Of a stretch of DNA of 60,589 nucleotides, positions 1 to 10,600 are shown piece after piece (positions within the stretch are counted from its first letter, which is position 1; every line of letters begins with the position of its first letter). Below the pieces are notes generated by a model. That model did no database searches. It saw only the letters and a program-made list of their open reading frames with translations, and had not been told where the DNA came from. Made by a program: the position numbers and the translations under genes. The stretch comes from a virus. The stretch lies in the IMG/VR virus record IMGVR_UViG_3300033151_000729, positions 1 through 60,589 of that record; one strand, given 5' to 3'.

Positions 1-114
1 GATCCCGAAGAAGGCGGAAAGGCTTTACGTGGTCAGTACGGCACCACTTCCGAAGGTGGTTTTATGGGCTTTGGTGCAGAAGACGTTGAACACGGTGGGG
101 TGCAAAAATACATA
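1..114. repeat. Terminal direct repeat, left copy (circular closure)
   Basis: These 114 bases are identical to 60476-60589. The reading frame of the gene that runs off the right end continues exactly through this copy to its stop at 501. The simplest reading is assembly overlap from a circular or circularly permuted genome of about 60,475 bp. A true short terminal repeat is less likely because the position falls in the middle of a gene. Confidence 0.95.
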
Positions 115-501
115 CAAGATCAAATGGCAAAGTTCCAACCTGCCCAGCTCCCCCAGCCTGCTCAAACCATGGCCCAGCCAGACATGCTACAGGAGTTGCC
201 TCAAATTGGCGGCACTAGAAGTTTCACCACCACCGGGAGCCAAGCACAGACCGTGCCTTCTTTTGGCCAGCAACCTATTCAATCTGTTCAGCCTCCTGCG
301 GTAGCTCCTTTTTCTCAAGTGCAAACAGTGGCCAATCTCCCTCAGTTTCAGCCCTCAAAGTTTACAGCTGCGCCTCAAGGGGCTCAATGGCCACAAGCTG
401 GTACCGGGCAAGCCAAGGTTATTTTGCCATTCAGCCCTGGAACAAGTGGTTTTCTCGGTAGCGTGAAGAAGCCTAAAAAAAGACGTGCTTTAGTTCAGTA
501 A
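1..501 (+). CDS. Q-rich virion-associated protein, C-terminal part (wraps from 60011)
   Basis: This is the 3' part of a 321-codon gene that starts at 60011 and crosses the circular join. Here it contributes Q/P-rich, low-complexity sequence and ends in a basic tail (KKPKKRRALVQ). The stop at 499-501 is followed one base later by the start of the giant virion protein, so both probably lie on one transcript and assemble in the same particle. No enzymatic motif is visible. A small structural or ejection-associated protein is an inference from position and composition only. Confidence 0.8.
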   Translation, partial: DPEEGGKALRGQYGTTSEGGFMGFGAEDVEHGGVQKYIQDQMAKFQPAQLPQPAQTMAQPDMLQELPQIGGTRSFTTTGSQAQTVPSFGQQPIQSVQPPAVAPFSQVQTVANLPQFQPSKFTAAPQGAQWPQAGTGQAKVILPFSPGTSGFLGSVKKPKKRRALVQ

Positions 502-502
502 T

Positions 503-3500
503 ATGCCAATTAATAAAAAGAAAAAAACATTCCTTCCGCAGCAGCCCATCCAGCCGATAAGGACTTTTGCGCCTCTTCCGGCAGGCTCACAGGAGGGTTT
601 AGCCTCTGAGCGGGCATACGAACAGGTGTACGCCGCCACCTTGCCTCAGCCCATCCAGCCGATAAGGACTGAGCAGCCGCAGTTTGCGCCACCTCAGCAA
701 CCTGAGCGAACTTTTGGCGGCACTCTTCGGGATATTGGAGTAACGGCATTAAAAGGAGCTGTTGCTCTGCCCCAAGCAGCTCAAGGGCTGATCGACATTC
801 CCACAGGTGGCCACTTTGGCAAGTTAACCGAGCGATTAGGGTACAAACCTGAAGAAACTCAAAGGATCCTTGCGGGCCAGTTATCCCCAGCTCAGCAGTA
901 CGCCGAACAGCAAGTTTCCGAAGCAAAAGGCTTTGTTCCCACACTCAAGGCAGCATTACAGCATCCGTCAACTATTGCCAGAGCTGCGGCTGAATCAGCC
1001 CCCCTGATGGTAGCTGGCGGCGCAGCAGGTCGAGGTATCACAGCATTAGCCCCACGGATCGCCCCAGTTATTGCAGGGGCGATGGGAGAAGGTTTGGTTT
1101 CTGCTGGACTTGTAGCTGAAGACATCCGGGGCCAAACAGACAACAAATTACTCTCTCCTGCCCAGTCAGCCATTGCCTTGACCGCTGGTATAGGTACAGG
1201 TATTTTCAGCGCAGCGGGTGGGCGGGTAGCTGGTAAACTCGGCATTGCTGACGTCGATACCTTGCTTGTGGGCTCGCCCCTCAAGAAACCATCAAATGTA
1301 GCCAAGGCCATTGTTTACGGCGGCGTATCCGAAGGGCTGTTTGAAGAAATGCCCCAAGAAATGCAGGAGCAAGTCTGGAAGAACGCTGCTACCGGAAAGG
1401 ATCTTATGGACGGCGTACCAGAATCTGCCGCCCAAGCGGTACTAACAGGTGGCCTGATGGGTGCCGGGGCAAATGTTGCGGGTGGGTTACTCCCGCAACC
1501 ACAACTACCCCCACCCGGCCCAACACAAAGAGCAGCCGAAGGAGCCCAACCGATCCAACCTGACCAAGCTCCAGGCGTAACCATTGAGCCAGAAGGATTT
1601 TCCACACAGCTACAGGCTGATGCTGCCGATGCCTTTGACCAAGCTCGTTTTGCCGTCCAACAGGGCCAGATCCAGCCGGGAACTGAGGAGTTTCAGGTGG
1701 TAAAAGAAAGTATTGAGGACATTCAGCAGCGGAATGTCCCTGAAGAACAGGAAGCCTTGAAGAAAAACAAAGATGTGGTTGATTTTTTTACTCAGCCCCA
1801 GCAAGCCCCGCCAAGTACTGTTGAATCGGCTATACAGCGAGGTGTTCGGGCTGCTGGCGTGGAGCCTATCCTTGATGAGGCACTGGCCCGGCCTGTTACG
1901 GCACCAGGGGTAGAGCAACCAGCTACCACGCTACCCAAAACAGAGCAGGTAACAGCTGAGCCTACACCCAGGGCCACCGCCATTGACGTAATGAAAAGAG
2001 ATATGGCCGAAGGCGAAGCAGGATACCGGTTCCAAAAAGATGCACCAGTTGAAGCCGGATATGATCCAGATTCAGGAAAATTTGAGGGCGTGAAGTCAAC
2101 TAATCCTGAATGGATGAAGCAAGACGAACTTCTCCAAAAAGCTGGTAAAAAACGAATCAACCGGGTGCTTGAACTCTCCGAGCAAGGTAAAAAGCTTACC
2201 CCTATCCAATCTGACATCAAAGCTCGTCTTGATAAAGCCGCTGACTGGGTCACTGAAAACGATCCGGGAATGGTTGCCGGACAGCAGGCTAAAACCCTAC
2301 AAGAGGAAGGTTTTGACCTTGGTAAAGACGAAACCATTACAGCGGGTGAGCTTGCTCCTGGTGATGAAATAGTTATTACCGACGATACCGGAATGCCGGA
2401 CAAGCTGACTCACAAAGGTTTTGACGAAGAAGGAAACGCCATTTTACAGGATGGTAAAAAGATTACAGTTGACTCTTTCGAACAGATTGAAACCATTGGT
2501 AAAAAAATAAAAGCTGACCCTGAATTACAAAAAGACGTAACTGATTTTGTGACTCGTATAAATGAAAATACTGATCCGGTAAATATCCAGAGCATGATCA
2601 GCGAAATCCCCGAAGCTACCAAAGGGAAACTGGCTCCTTATCGAGAGATGCTGCAAGGCGTGCTGGAGAGGCGTGCTGCCGAACTTGACGGAGCGCAAAC
2701 CGTCGAAGGAGAAGGTAAAAAAGAATTAGGCACACGGGTGCTCAAAGAGGGGTTAAGTGTCGAAGGCGAACGAACATACCTGAAAGACTTTACTCCAAAG
2801 GAATTTCAAGAAGAGTTTCGCAACCCAAAAGAAATGCCCCGCTTGACGGACAGTTCTGAATACAAGAAAATTCTTCCGAAAAATACTGAAAAAATTGTAT
2901 CTGAAGCTGCTACGATAAAACAAAACTTAAATAATGCTAAAGCTTCTGTTAAGGAGAGTAAACAGCACCTTGTAAAGCTCTTTGATAAGGAAGGTCAGGC
3001 AGAAATAGAAGTCCAGTTTGAAGGCCGACCATACACCATTAAAAAACCCGAAGTAGGTGCAGAAGTAATCATCCTTAATCAAAAAGGTGATGATGCTACC
3101 GAAGCCCTTAAGGCCAAATTTAAGGCTGAAGGCCAAATGGAGTACGATCCTAAGCCCGGCAAAAGGTCTCTATCTATCCAGCCCGTAAAAGTTGGAAAAA
3201 GCCACGCATCGCAATACGGGCCAAAGACGTTGCTTCAAGCAGCTACGGAACATGTTAAGTTAAGTTCGGAACAATACCAATACAGCATTGAAGAAAAGGT
3301 TATAAAAGCCGAAATGCTTGCTGAATTGGTCGACAACCTGAAAGATAAGGGGGTGGGGCACACCTGGCGGAACGAGGCTGGAGATACGAGCTTTAGCGTA
3401 AAGAGAGCCCCTGCGGCGAAAGTATTCGCATCCAAGGAAGCAAAAGCAGAGTATGGAAAAAAATACAAAGAGCTGAAGGAAAAACCCGAGTTTGTGAAAA

Positions 3501-6500
3501 AAGTTAAACCTGGGGAGCTGAAAACGGCTGGGGTTACTCCTGCACAAGCTGGAGGAATCAAGGGCAAAGGCTCCAGAGCTAAGGCGGCAGAGCTGAAAGC
3601 CCGTGTCCAAGCAGAGATTGCCGAACGAGTTAAGCTGTCAAAAGCAGCTGGCGTATTGCCCAAGGCTGGGCAGGCCAACATCCTTGACGAGCTTAACGAG
3701 AGCCTTGGGCAACTGGTTGTCCAAAAGCTTCAGCAGGGCAAGGCTTTTGAACTGGTTAGTAATGAACAAGCCTTGTCCGCAGTCAAAAAAGATGCTGAAG
3801 CAGAGGCAAAGTATTCCAAAGATGGCCAACGAATCGAAGGGCTTACTTTTCCAGATGGTAAGGTTTGGCTGGTCAAGGAGAATATAGCTAAAGGTCAAGC
3901 ACTTACTGTGCTTACCCATGAACTCGGTGTCCATGCTCGCAAGCTTGGTTTTAATGATGGCAAAGTATTTAAGCGAATACTTAAACAGCTCGAGAGTCGC
4001 CTTGGAGCAGGAACAGACAGCGACATCAATGCGGCTTTTGCCAAAGTGCCCGACAGCACCCCCGCTGAACAGGTCACAGAAGAGGGGTTGGCCCGGCTTG
4101 CATCGATGTCTCCTGAGCATGGCTTAATTCGAAAGCTTTTTGCTGCCATAAAGCAATTCTTGATCAATAAGGGATTCTTTCCGAAATACTTTACCAGCAG
4201 ACTGACAACTGCTGATCTTCAGGTGCTGGCTCAGAGTGCTATCAAGGCTGATACTAAGCCCAGGAAACAGAAAACGGATACCAAGGTTAAGTTTTCTCTT
4301 GCCGACCTACCAAAGACCCCCGAAGCCATTCAGCAGCGGTTGAATAATACCGAGAACCTGAACGCCACCGCTCCAGGCGGAACCACTTCGGGGGCAACGC
4401 CGGAGCAGGGCAAGTCCTACATGGCTAGGGTGAGCAAAGCTGTCGGTGAAGCGGTCAGTAAAGTTACAGCAGAGAAGCAAGCCGAAATCAAAAAAGAACG
4501 GGAACTTATCGGGGCTTATTATAAGCTGAAGGCTGTATCTAGAAGCCCAGTAGCATCCATAAAAAAGAAGCAAGAAACTCTTGAGGCATTTCAAGGACTA
4601 GTGCCAGAAGGAGTTCAGGACGTTTTAGCACAAGCACTGAGTATTATTTCCAATCCGAAAGCAGGACTTGAGCGGCAAAAACGAGCGTTTGAAAAGGTAA
4701 AAGGCACCTTGCTTGAAGCCACAAAAGCGGATCTTGACAAAACAATCCGCAGCAACCAACTACCGAGAGTCAAACCTGAACTGAGACAGGGTAAAAGGGG
4801 TAAAAACCTCAAAGCTGACATGGAGCTGATCCGCAAAGCTAAACAAATGGATCGAGGGGCAGTCCTTGACCGACAAGAAGCCCTTGATAAGAAAATTGAC
4901 CGATCAAAGGAAATAATCGGCAGTCCTCAGTCAAGCAAAGAGGGCATTGCTCAAGCCGAAGAAAATCTTGCGGATTATTACTCTGAAAAGCAATTACTCA
5001 CGGTTTTTGGAGATTTTGGCAAGTTGTCATACGCTGAAATCCTCCGTGCTAAAGAAGCTGTTAACGACCTGGTAACAAGCGGTACCGGCGCCTGGCGAGT
5101 TATTCAAGACCAGCGCAATGCACTCAACAATAAGAACGCCTTGATGGTTCGACAGGAAGTCCAAGGTAAACAGGATCCAAAAGATTACTCTCGGGCCGAA
5201 ATGAGTCAGGTTGCCGAGAAAGAAAAAACGGTGACAGGCAGGGCCAAGAAGCTCGTTACTGATGTAGAAAATTCCAACATGATCCTTGGGTTCTACCTGA
5301 ACAAAATTGCGGGGAAATCAGGCAAAGGAATGCTTCAGAGTGATACCGTGAAGCTGTTTGAGGGCATTGCTGCTTGGGGAACAAGACGCGAAGAACAGTT
5401 AAAATTGTCCATCGTCGAGAACACTATTAAGACCAAAGCAGCCGAGGTGTTTGGCTCTGGCAAGAAACTGATGGCCGCCATGGCTCGAATGGCTGAAGTC
5501 TCGACAGATAAGGTCTACAGTTATTCCCAGACCGGGCAAAAGAAAGAACCTTTCCACATTGGTCCTGGTCAAGCGATATATCTCAGGCAGCTAAGTAATT
5601 TTGACGAGGCTCAATCTGGACTGGATGCCATGGGCGTGACTGAGGAAACCCTCAAAGATATAGAAAATTACCTCAGCCCTGAAGAAAAACAGTGGGGAGA
5701 CTGGCAGCAGCAGGAATTTTACCCCAAGCTTCAAGCAGATACCGGGAAAGTCATTCAGAATGTCGAAGGAATCAGCATCCTGAACAACCCGAACGAAGTA
5801 CCCTTACACAGGGAAACAGGCGGTCTTGATATTGGTGTTCAGCGCACCAGGCAGGCAGGATTGAAGCACGGAACTAGTTCGGAAATAGAAAAAGAGGACC
5901 AGCCTTTCCGCCTTATGGATGCCGACCAAGTTATGATGGATCATATGAAGGGTATGACCCATTACCAGGCGTGGGCTGGGCCGATGGGGATTATCACAGG
6001 CACGTTCAATGATCCCCAAGTTCAGTCTAGCATCATTGCCGAATACGGTAAAAACACCATGGACGGGCTAAAGCTCTTCTTTAGAGACATGGCTGAAGTT
6101 CCAGGCGGCACCACCTTCGCTTGGGCCGACAAAGCCCGTGCCAACGTGACTACCGCCTTGCTTGGTGGCTCCTTGATCACCCCTGTCAAGCAGCTGGCCA
6201 GTATTCCAGCAATGTCCGCAGATATTCCTTCTGCTGCTTTTGCTAAAAATTTTACATACGGCGTGGCTCACCCTAGAGAAGTGCGGGAATTTGTAAAAAA
6301 CTGGGATTTCATAGACCGGCGCATGAAACTGGGCTTTGAGCGAGACATGAAAATTGCCAAAACCAAGCAGACCAAAGCTGTTATTGCTGGTAGTAAGAAT
6401 ATTGCAGACTGGATGATGACCCCTATCGGTATTGGTGATGCTGCTGGCGTGATTGGTGGTAGTTTCCCGGTCTTTAAGTACCACAAAGACCAAGGGAAAA

Positions 6501-7198
6501 CCCCGGAAGAAGCCTATTTCCTAACTGAAAAAGCAGCCAGGAGAACTCAGCAAGATTCGGCCATTTACAACCAAACAAATTTTCAGCGCGGGGGGAGTTG
6601 GCCGAAGCTGTTTACGATGTTTTTGAGCAGTAATATTTTATACACAAACCAGCTTCAGGCAAGTTTTCGGGCATTGCTAACCGATCCAAAAAAGAACTAC
6701 AGGACAGCCAGCAAAAGGATTGCTCTGTTTGGAGTTATCTTGCCGGGTATTTTTACTGTCATCGGTGCAGGCGGCCTAGGCGCTTGGCATGGAGATGATG
6801 AAGATGATGAAAGGTTAAAAGAAACCTTACTGAGAGACATTGTTCTGGCGGGGCCGAAAGGGGTGCCTATTGTCGGACAGACAGCAGAAGGTCTCTGGAA
6901 CAGGATGATGGGGTATTATTATGGTAGGAGTATCGCCTACTCCCCTGTTACGGAGATAGGAAAAAGCCTATCAGAGGTAGTCGAAGATGGTAAACGATTT
7001 ATCGTAGAGGACCAAGACGGCGAAGCATTGTTGGCCTTGGCTGATTCTGCGGCTACCTTACTTTCTTACGGGACAGGGGTAGGTTACAAACCAGTAAAAA
7101 GAACACTCGAAGGATGGTATGACGCATCCACAGGTCAAACAAAGCACCCGGTGCTTGCCGCCTGGGGCATGAGTCGCTATGCAAGGGGTGAAAAGTAA
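503..7198 (+). CDS. Giant virion protein with zinc-metallopeptidase motif (2231 aa)
   Basis: A 2,231-residue protein. The N-terminus is P/Q-rich and carries an exact duplication of PQPIQPIRT-type sequence (DNA repeat at 541-564 and 648-671). It continues with Ala/Gly-rich hydrophobic stretches (about 160-330), long charged coiled-coil-prone regions, and a HELGVH motif at residues 1139-1144 that fits the HExxH zinc-peptidase signature. The C-terminal 400 residues alternate amphipathic and hydrophobic segments (near FGVILPGIFTVIGAGG) before an acidic stretch. Podoviruses often encode one very large internal protein that is ejected with the DNA and may act on the cell envelope or host proteins. 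That role is inferred here from size, position beside tail genes and the peptidase motif. The start is the ATG at 503, directly after the upstream stop. Confidence 0.8.
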   Translation: MPINKKKKTFLPQQPIQPIRTFAPLPAGSQEGLASERAYEQVYAATLPQPIQPIRTEQPQFAPPQQPERTFGGTLRDIGVTALKGAVALPQAAQGLIDIPTGGHFGKLTERLGYKPEETQRILAGQLSPAQQYAEQQVSEAKGFVPTLKAALQHPSTIARAAAESAPLMVAGGAAGRGITALAPRIAPVIAGAMGEGLVSAGLVAEDIRGQTDNKLLSPAQSAIALTAGIGTGIFSAAGGRVAGKLGIADVDTLLVGSPLKKPSNVAKAIVYGGVSEGLFEEMPQEMQEQVWKNAATGKDLMDGVPESAAQAVLTGGLMGAGANVAGGLLPQPQLPPPGPTQRAAEGAQPIQPDQAPGVTIEPEGFSTQLQADAADAFDQARFAVQQGQIQPGTEEFQVVKESIEDIQQRNVPEEQEALKKNKDVVDFFTQPQQAPPSTVESAIQRGVRAAGVEPILDEALARPVTAPGVEQPATTLPKTEQVTAEPTPRATAIDVMKRDMAEGEAGYRFQKDAPVEAGYDPDSGKFEGVKSTNPEWMKQDELLQKAGKKRINRVLELSEQGKKLTPIQSDIKARLDKAADWVTENDPGMVAGQQAKTLQEEGFDLGKDETITAGELAPGDEIVITDDTGMPDKLTHKGFDEEGNAILQDGKKITVDSFEQIETIGKKIKADPELQKDVTDFVTRINENTDPVNIQSMISEIPEATKGKLAPYREMLQGVLERRAAELDGAQTVEGEGKKELGTRVLKEGLSVEGERTYLKDFTPKEFQEEFRNPKEMPRLTDSSEYKKILPKNTEKIVSEAATIKQNLNNAKASVKESKQHLVKLFDKEGQAEIEVQFEGRPYTIKKPEVGAEVIILNQKGDDATEALKAKFKAEGQMEYDPKPGKRSLSIQPVKVGKSHASQYGPKTLLQAATEHVKLSSEQYQYSIEEKVIKAEMLAELVDNLKDKGVGHTWRNEAGDTSFSVKRAPAAKVFASKEAKAEYGKKYKELKEKPEFVKKVKPGELKTAGVTPAQAGGIKGKGSRAKAAELKARVQAEIAERVKLSKAAGVLPKAGQANILDELNESLGQLVVQKLQQGKAFELVSNEQALSAVKKDAEAEAKYSKDGQRIEGLTFPDGKVWLVKENIAKGQALTVLTHELGVHARKLGFNDGKVFKRILKQLESRLGAGTDSDINAAFAKVPDSTPAEQVTEEGLARLASMSPEHGLIRKLFAAIKQFLINKGFFPKYFTSRLTTADLQVLAQSAIKADTKPRKQKTDTKVKFSLADLPKTPEAIQQRLNNTENLNATAPGGTTSGATPEQGKSYMARVSKAVGEAVSKVTAEKQAEIKKERELIGAYYKLKAVSRSPVASIKKKQETLEAFQGLVPEGVQDVLAQALSIISNPKAGLERQKRAFEKVKGTLLEATKADLDKTIRSNQLPRVKPELRQGKRGKNLKADMELIRKAKQMDRGAVLDRQEALDKKIDRSKEIIGSPQSSKEGIAQAEENLADYYSEKQLLTVFGDFGKLSYAEILRAKEAVNDLVTSGTGAWRVIQDQRNALNNKNALMVRQEVQGKQDPKDYSRAEMSQVAEKEKTVTGRAKKLVTDVENSNMILGFYLNKIAGKSGKGMLQSDTVKLFEGIAAWGTRREEQLKLSIVENTIKTKAAEVFGSGKKLMAAMARMAEVSTDKVYSYSQTGQKKEPFHIGPGQAIYLRQLSNFDEAQSGLDAMGVTEETLKDIENYLSPEEKQWGDWQQQEFYPKLQADTGKVIQNVEGISILNNPNEVPLHRETGGLDIGVQRTRQAGLKHGTSSEIEKEDQPFRLMDADQVMMDHMKGMTHYQAWAGPMGIITGTFNDPQVQSSIIAEYGKNTMDGLKLFFRDMAEVPGGTTFAWADKARANVTTALLGGSLITPVKQLASIPAMSADIPSAAFAKNFTYGVAHPREVREFVKNWDFIDRRMKLGFERDMKIAKTKQTKAVIAGSKNIADWMMTPIGIGDAAGVIGGSFPVFKYHKDQGKTPEEAYFLTEKAARRTQQDSAIYNQTNFQRGGSWPKLFTMFLSSNILYTNQLQASFRALLTDPKKNYRTASKRIALFGVILPGIFTVIGAGGLGAWHGDDEDDERLKETLLRDIVLAGPKGVPIVGQTAEGLWNRMMGYYYGRSIAYSPVTEIGKSLSEVVEDGKRFIVEDQDGEALLALADSAATLLSYGTGVGYKPVKRTLEGWYDASTGQTKHPVLAAWGMSRYARGEK

Positions 7199-7234
7199 CT
7201 TGCTGAATAATGGAATCTTTGCTATTAATAAACT

Positions 7235-7681
7235 ATGAATTACTGTAATCCTTGCGGTTTGCCTGCGGGCATTAAAATAGAAGATTTAAAGGTGTCGAAC
7301 TATTCTGGTGAGTTCGTTCGCCCCATGATGACTAAAGGTTTAAATACCGTTGGTTTCCTGCTAAGCAGTACCGTGCCTGTGAAAATAAACAGGTTTCGGA
7401 ACACAAAGGTTGACCCTGTTGAGTACTTGAATCAGCCCGGAGTCCAGATCTTTGTAAGAGCTGCGGAAGATCTGGATATTGATACCAACCCATTATTCAA
7501 TGTCGAGATCCCCCAATTTGATCCAGGATTAGAAACTGAACGATGGGAAGGTATAATCACCTTGGAGAACATGGCCTTGCTTAAAGCTTCGTCTGTTATT
7601 TATGTAGGCTTATATACAGTTTCCGGCGAAAATGAATACTTGCAAGATGCTGCTGGATTTTATAACCAGGGGGGCATATGA
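7235..7681 (+). CDS. Hypothetical virion-module protein (148 aa)
   Basis: Soluble 148-residue protein without a recognisable family. It starts at ATG 7235 and its stop overlaps the start of the tail fibre gene (ATGA at 7678), so the two are probably translationally coupled. It lies between the giant virion protein and the fibre, which suggests a fibre-attachment or minor tail protein, but nothing in the sequence proves this. Confidence 0.7.
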   Translation: MNYCNPCGLPAGIKIEDLKVSNYSGEFVRPMMTKGLNTVGFLLSSTVPVKINRFRNTKVDPVEYLNQPGVQIFVRAAEDLDIDTNPLFNVEIPQFDPGLETERWEGIITLENMALLKASSVIYVGLYTVSGENEYLQDAAGFYNQGGI

Positions 7682-10600
7682 GCTTTGAACCTGAAGTTGT
7701 CATTAATGAATTCAGCCCTGAAGTTGTTGCCACTGGCCCTCCTGGTTCAGGAGGTGGTACAGGAACCAACGATCACAATACTGCCTTAAACCGTGATTTA
7801 CCCGACCAACACCCTCAATCAGCTATCACAGCCCTGGTTACAGACCTCCTCGCTATTGTAGCGGCTATTCAGGGCCTCACAGATAGCAAGGAGGATGAAG
7901 GTGTTGCCGCTGGACTTATTACCGACCTCATCAACGCCTCCGACCCTTTTACTCAGTACCTCTTAGATTCTGAAGCAAATACTGTAATTTCAGAAAATAC
8001 CGATGTTGCCGCCAACAAAACACACAGGGAGATAACCAGCGGAAACCCTCACGGCACTGTCCATTCCGACCTGTCAGACAAAGGAACTAATGACCATGCT
8101 GTAATTGACACCGCATTAACTGTTTTGGCTAACTTGCTTGATCGAACGACTGGCGAAAACACCGGTGACCAAGACCTCGGCCCCTATGCCTTGATAGAAA
8201 CTGTCCTCCTAAAAGGCAACACCGACGATCCTGTTTTTATGCCTGCTCTGGATAATGACCCGGCCAATAAGAAGTTTGTCGAGGACAACGCTGTTGCACC
8301 GGGCGTGCTTGACGATTACCTGAAGCTTTCTGGACGGGCCGCTGAACAAGTTGTCACTGGCGATATGGCTATCCAGGCCGGTGAATTGCGGGTAATGACC
8401 TTTGATACCGATCCGGTATGGAAGGTCACTGAAGATTTCATGGAAAACGAGGGTTATCACCGGCGTTCCGGGGTATGGCCCAGGCAACAAGTGATAACTT
8501 CCGGGGGGATACATGGTGGCTCAAAGTCCAAGGACGTTATTACCGTTGACCTTACCGGGGCAAATAACGGGGGCCTTAGCCTGCACGGCCCTGCAACGGC
8601 CTATGATCCGACTGGCAAGTTTGGTCAAATAATCCAGTTGTCCCGAAGCGTGGACGATGAAAGTGGATACCAATTTGAGGTTACTGGGACTGGCTCAGGG
8701 CTTCCATTTTACCTTGAACCTGGGGATCTTGTTATTATTGTATCTCACGATACGCATTGGCAAGCGCATTTTATCCGGCAAAGTACCATCCTCCCTTCCG
8801 GGACAGTAACTGAGTTCCCTCACGCTGAGGGATTAATCTATTACGACCAAGATGCTAGGGCTTTTATAGCTTATAACGACGAGTCCGCGTTGGCTCCAAA
8901 GATAGGCCGTGATTTCCACATCCGTGTGTATAATGATACCGGCTCCGCCTTGCTCAAAGGCAAGGTTTGTTACTTATCAGGCGTACATACTGACGGGGTC
9001 TTCACCGTGTCACTTGCTAAATCAGATCTAGCAACAACGTGCTTGGCCACGATAGGTTTTACCGATCACGAAATAGGTATCGGGGAGCACGGGTATATCA
9101 AAACCTTGGGGGTTGTCGAGGGTCTGAGCAATACCGGACATACAACAGCGGCAGCGCTTTGGTTGTCTGACACCACAGCAGGCGGATACACGGAAACAAA
9201 ACCTGATAGCCCGTCTTACTGCATATTACTGGGTACTTGCGGAAAAGTAGGGGACTCGGATGGGTCTATTGATGTTAAAGTTGATGATGAAGGAAATACC
9301 GATGGGTTAATCAAGATATACAACGGGCTGATTTTAGAGAGTTACACGGTCACCGTGCTCAGTGACGAAGGGGTTGTGACAGTATTGACCGAGCGCACTG
9401 GCGGCGGGGATCTAAACTTGATTTTTGACGGAGATTTTACGCATTTCGACAGTACGCCAGCAGCATCTATCGCCATTAACCACGGAACAGACACAGTACC
9501 CGTGCTTAACTATGTCTTTATCCCTAAATCAACTAGAGATTTAACCGTCACGACAACGGGTTTCCCAGCCAAAGACACCGGACAATACGTTCCGATCGGT
9601 ACATTTCTCTGCCAAAGCCCGGAAACGGTGGAAACAGACGGGTTACTTAAATTCCACGCCTGGAGTGACCATCTGGCACACACTAATGGGGAAGGTCATT
9701 TTCAACATTGGAACAGGTGGATAAGAGAGCAACCGGCAACCTACCTCAAAGGTATTACTTTTAATGCGATTGTCGGCGTTGGGCAGTTTGATGTCACGGC
9801 CACGGTCGGCTCCATGCTGCAGCTGCACGAGCATCCCACCGATCCGTTTGACACGACTGGCCTTAGTGTTGTTTACGTGTTCAACGACCCGGTCACGAGT
9901 TATAAAAAAGTCGGCGACCTCACCGCCGAACTGACAGACAGCTCGGGCGGCAGCCTGTCTGGCAGGATGTATTCCTTCGTTTTCTGGATTGCTGGTAACG
10001 AGGGGTCAGGCAACGATAAGCTATTTTGCAATCTCCCGTCCGATAGTTATTCCGTGGCCGCCAGTGCGATCCGGGACACAGACGGGTATACCGACAGGTC
10101 TATCCCCAAAGAGTTTAAAGGTGTTGGCGTCTTAATATCCCGTGTCACCGTTCGGCACCAGACTACTGGCGGGGGCACCTGGACTCTCCTTGATCTGGAA
10201 GACTTGAGGGAAGGGGCAGGTGGTGGCACGGGCGGTACGGGCGGTGGTGGGGTGGATAGTTATTTGGAGTTGACAGATACCCCTAATAGCTTTACCGGGC
10301 AAGCAGCTAGGACTCACATCGTGAACGCTGGAGAAACAGGGTTGGAATTCGCCTACCCGACTGGGTACCGTGGCAACATGACCACCGCCCAGCGGGACGC
10401 TCTATCCGATCCGGCTCTTGGCGACTGGATACTAAACACCGAGTTCCGCCTACGTAGAGAGACCTACCAGGGGTTAGCATGGGTTCCGGACAAATACGGC
10501 TGGGCCGAACGACTGGAGGATTACTGGGAGCCTCATGTTTTTACAATAGACCCCACCGGGCCGGATGGCTGGACTTATGAAGTTGCCGGATCTCCTGCCG

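Noticed and set aside
1-114. Short terminal direct repeat as in T7-like genomes
   Set aside because: The repeat falls in the middle of a gene that is continuous across the join, so overlap of a circular assembly is the simpler explanation.
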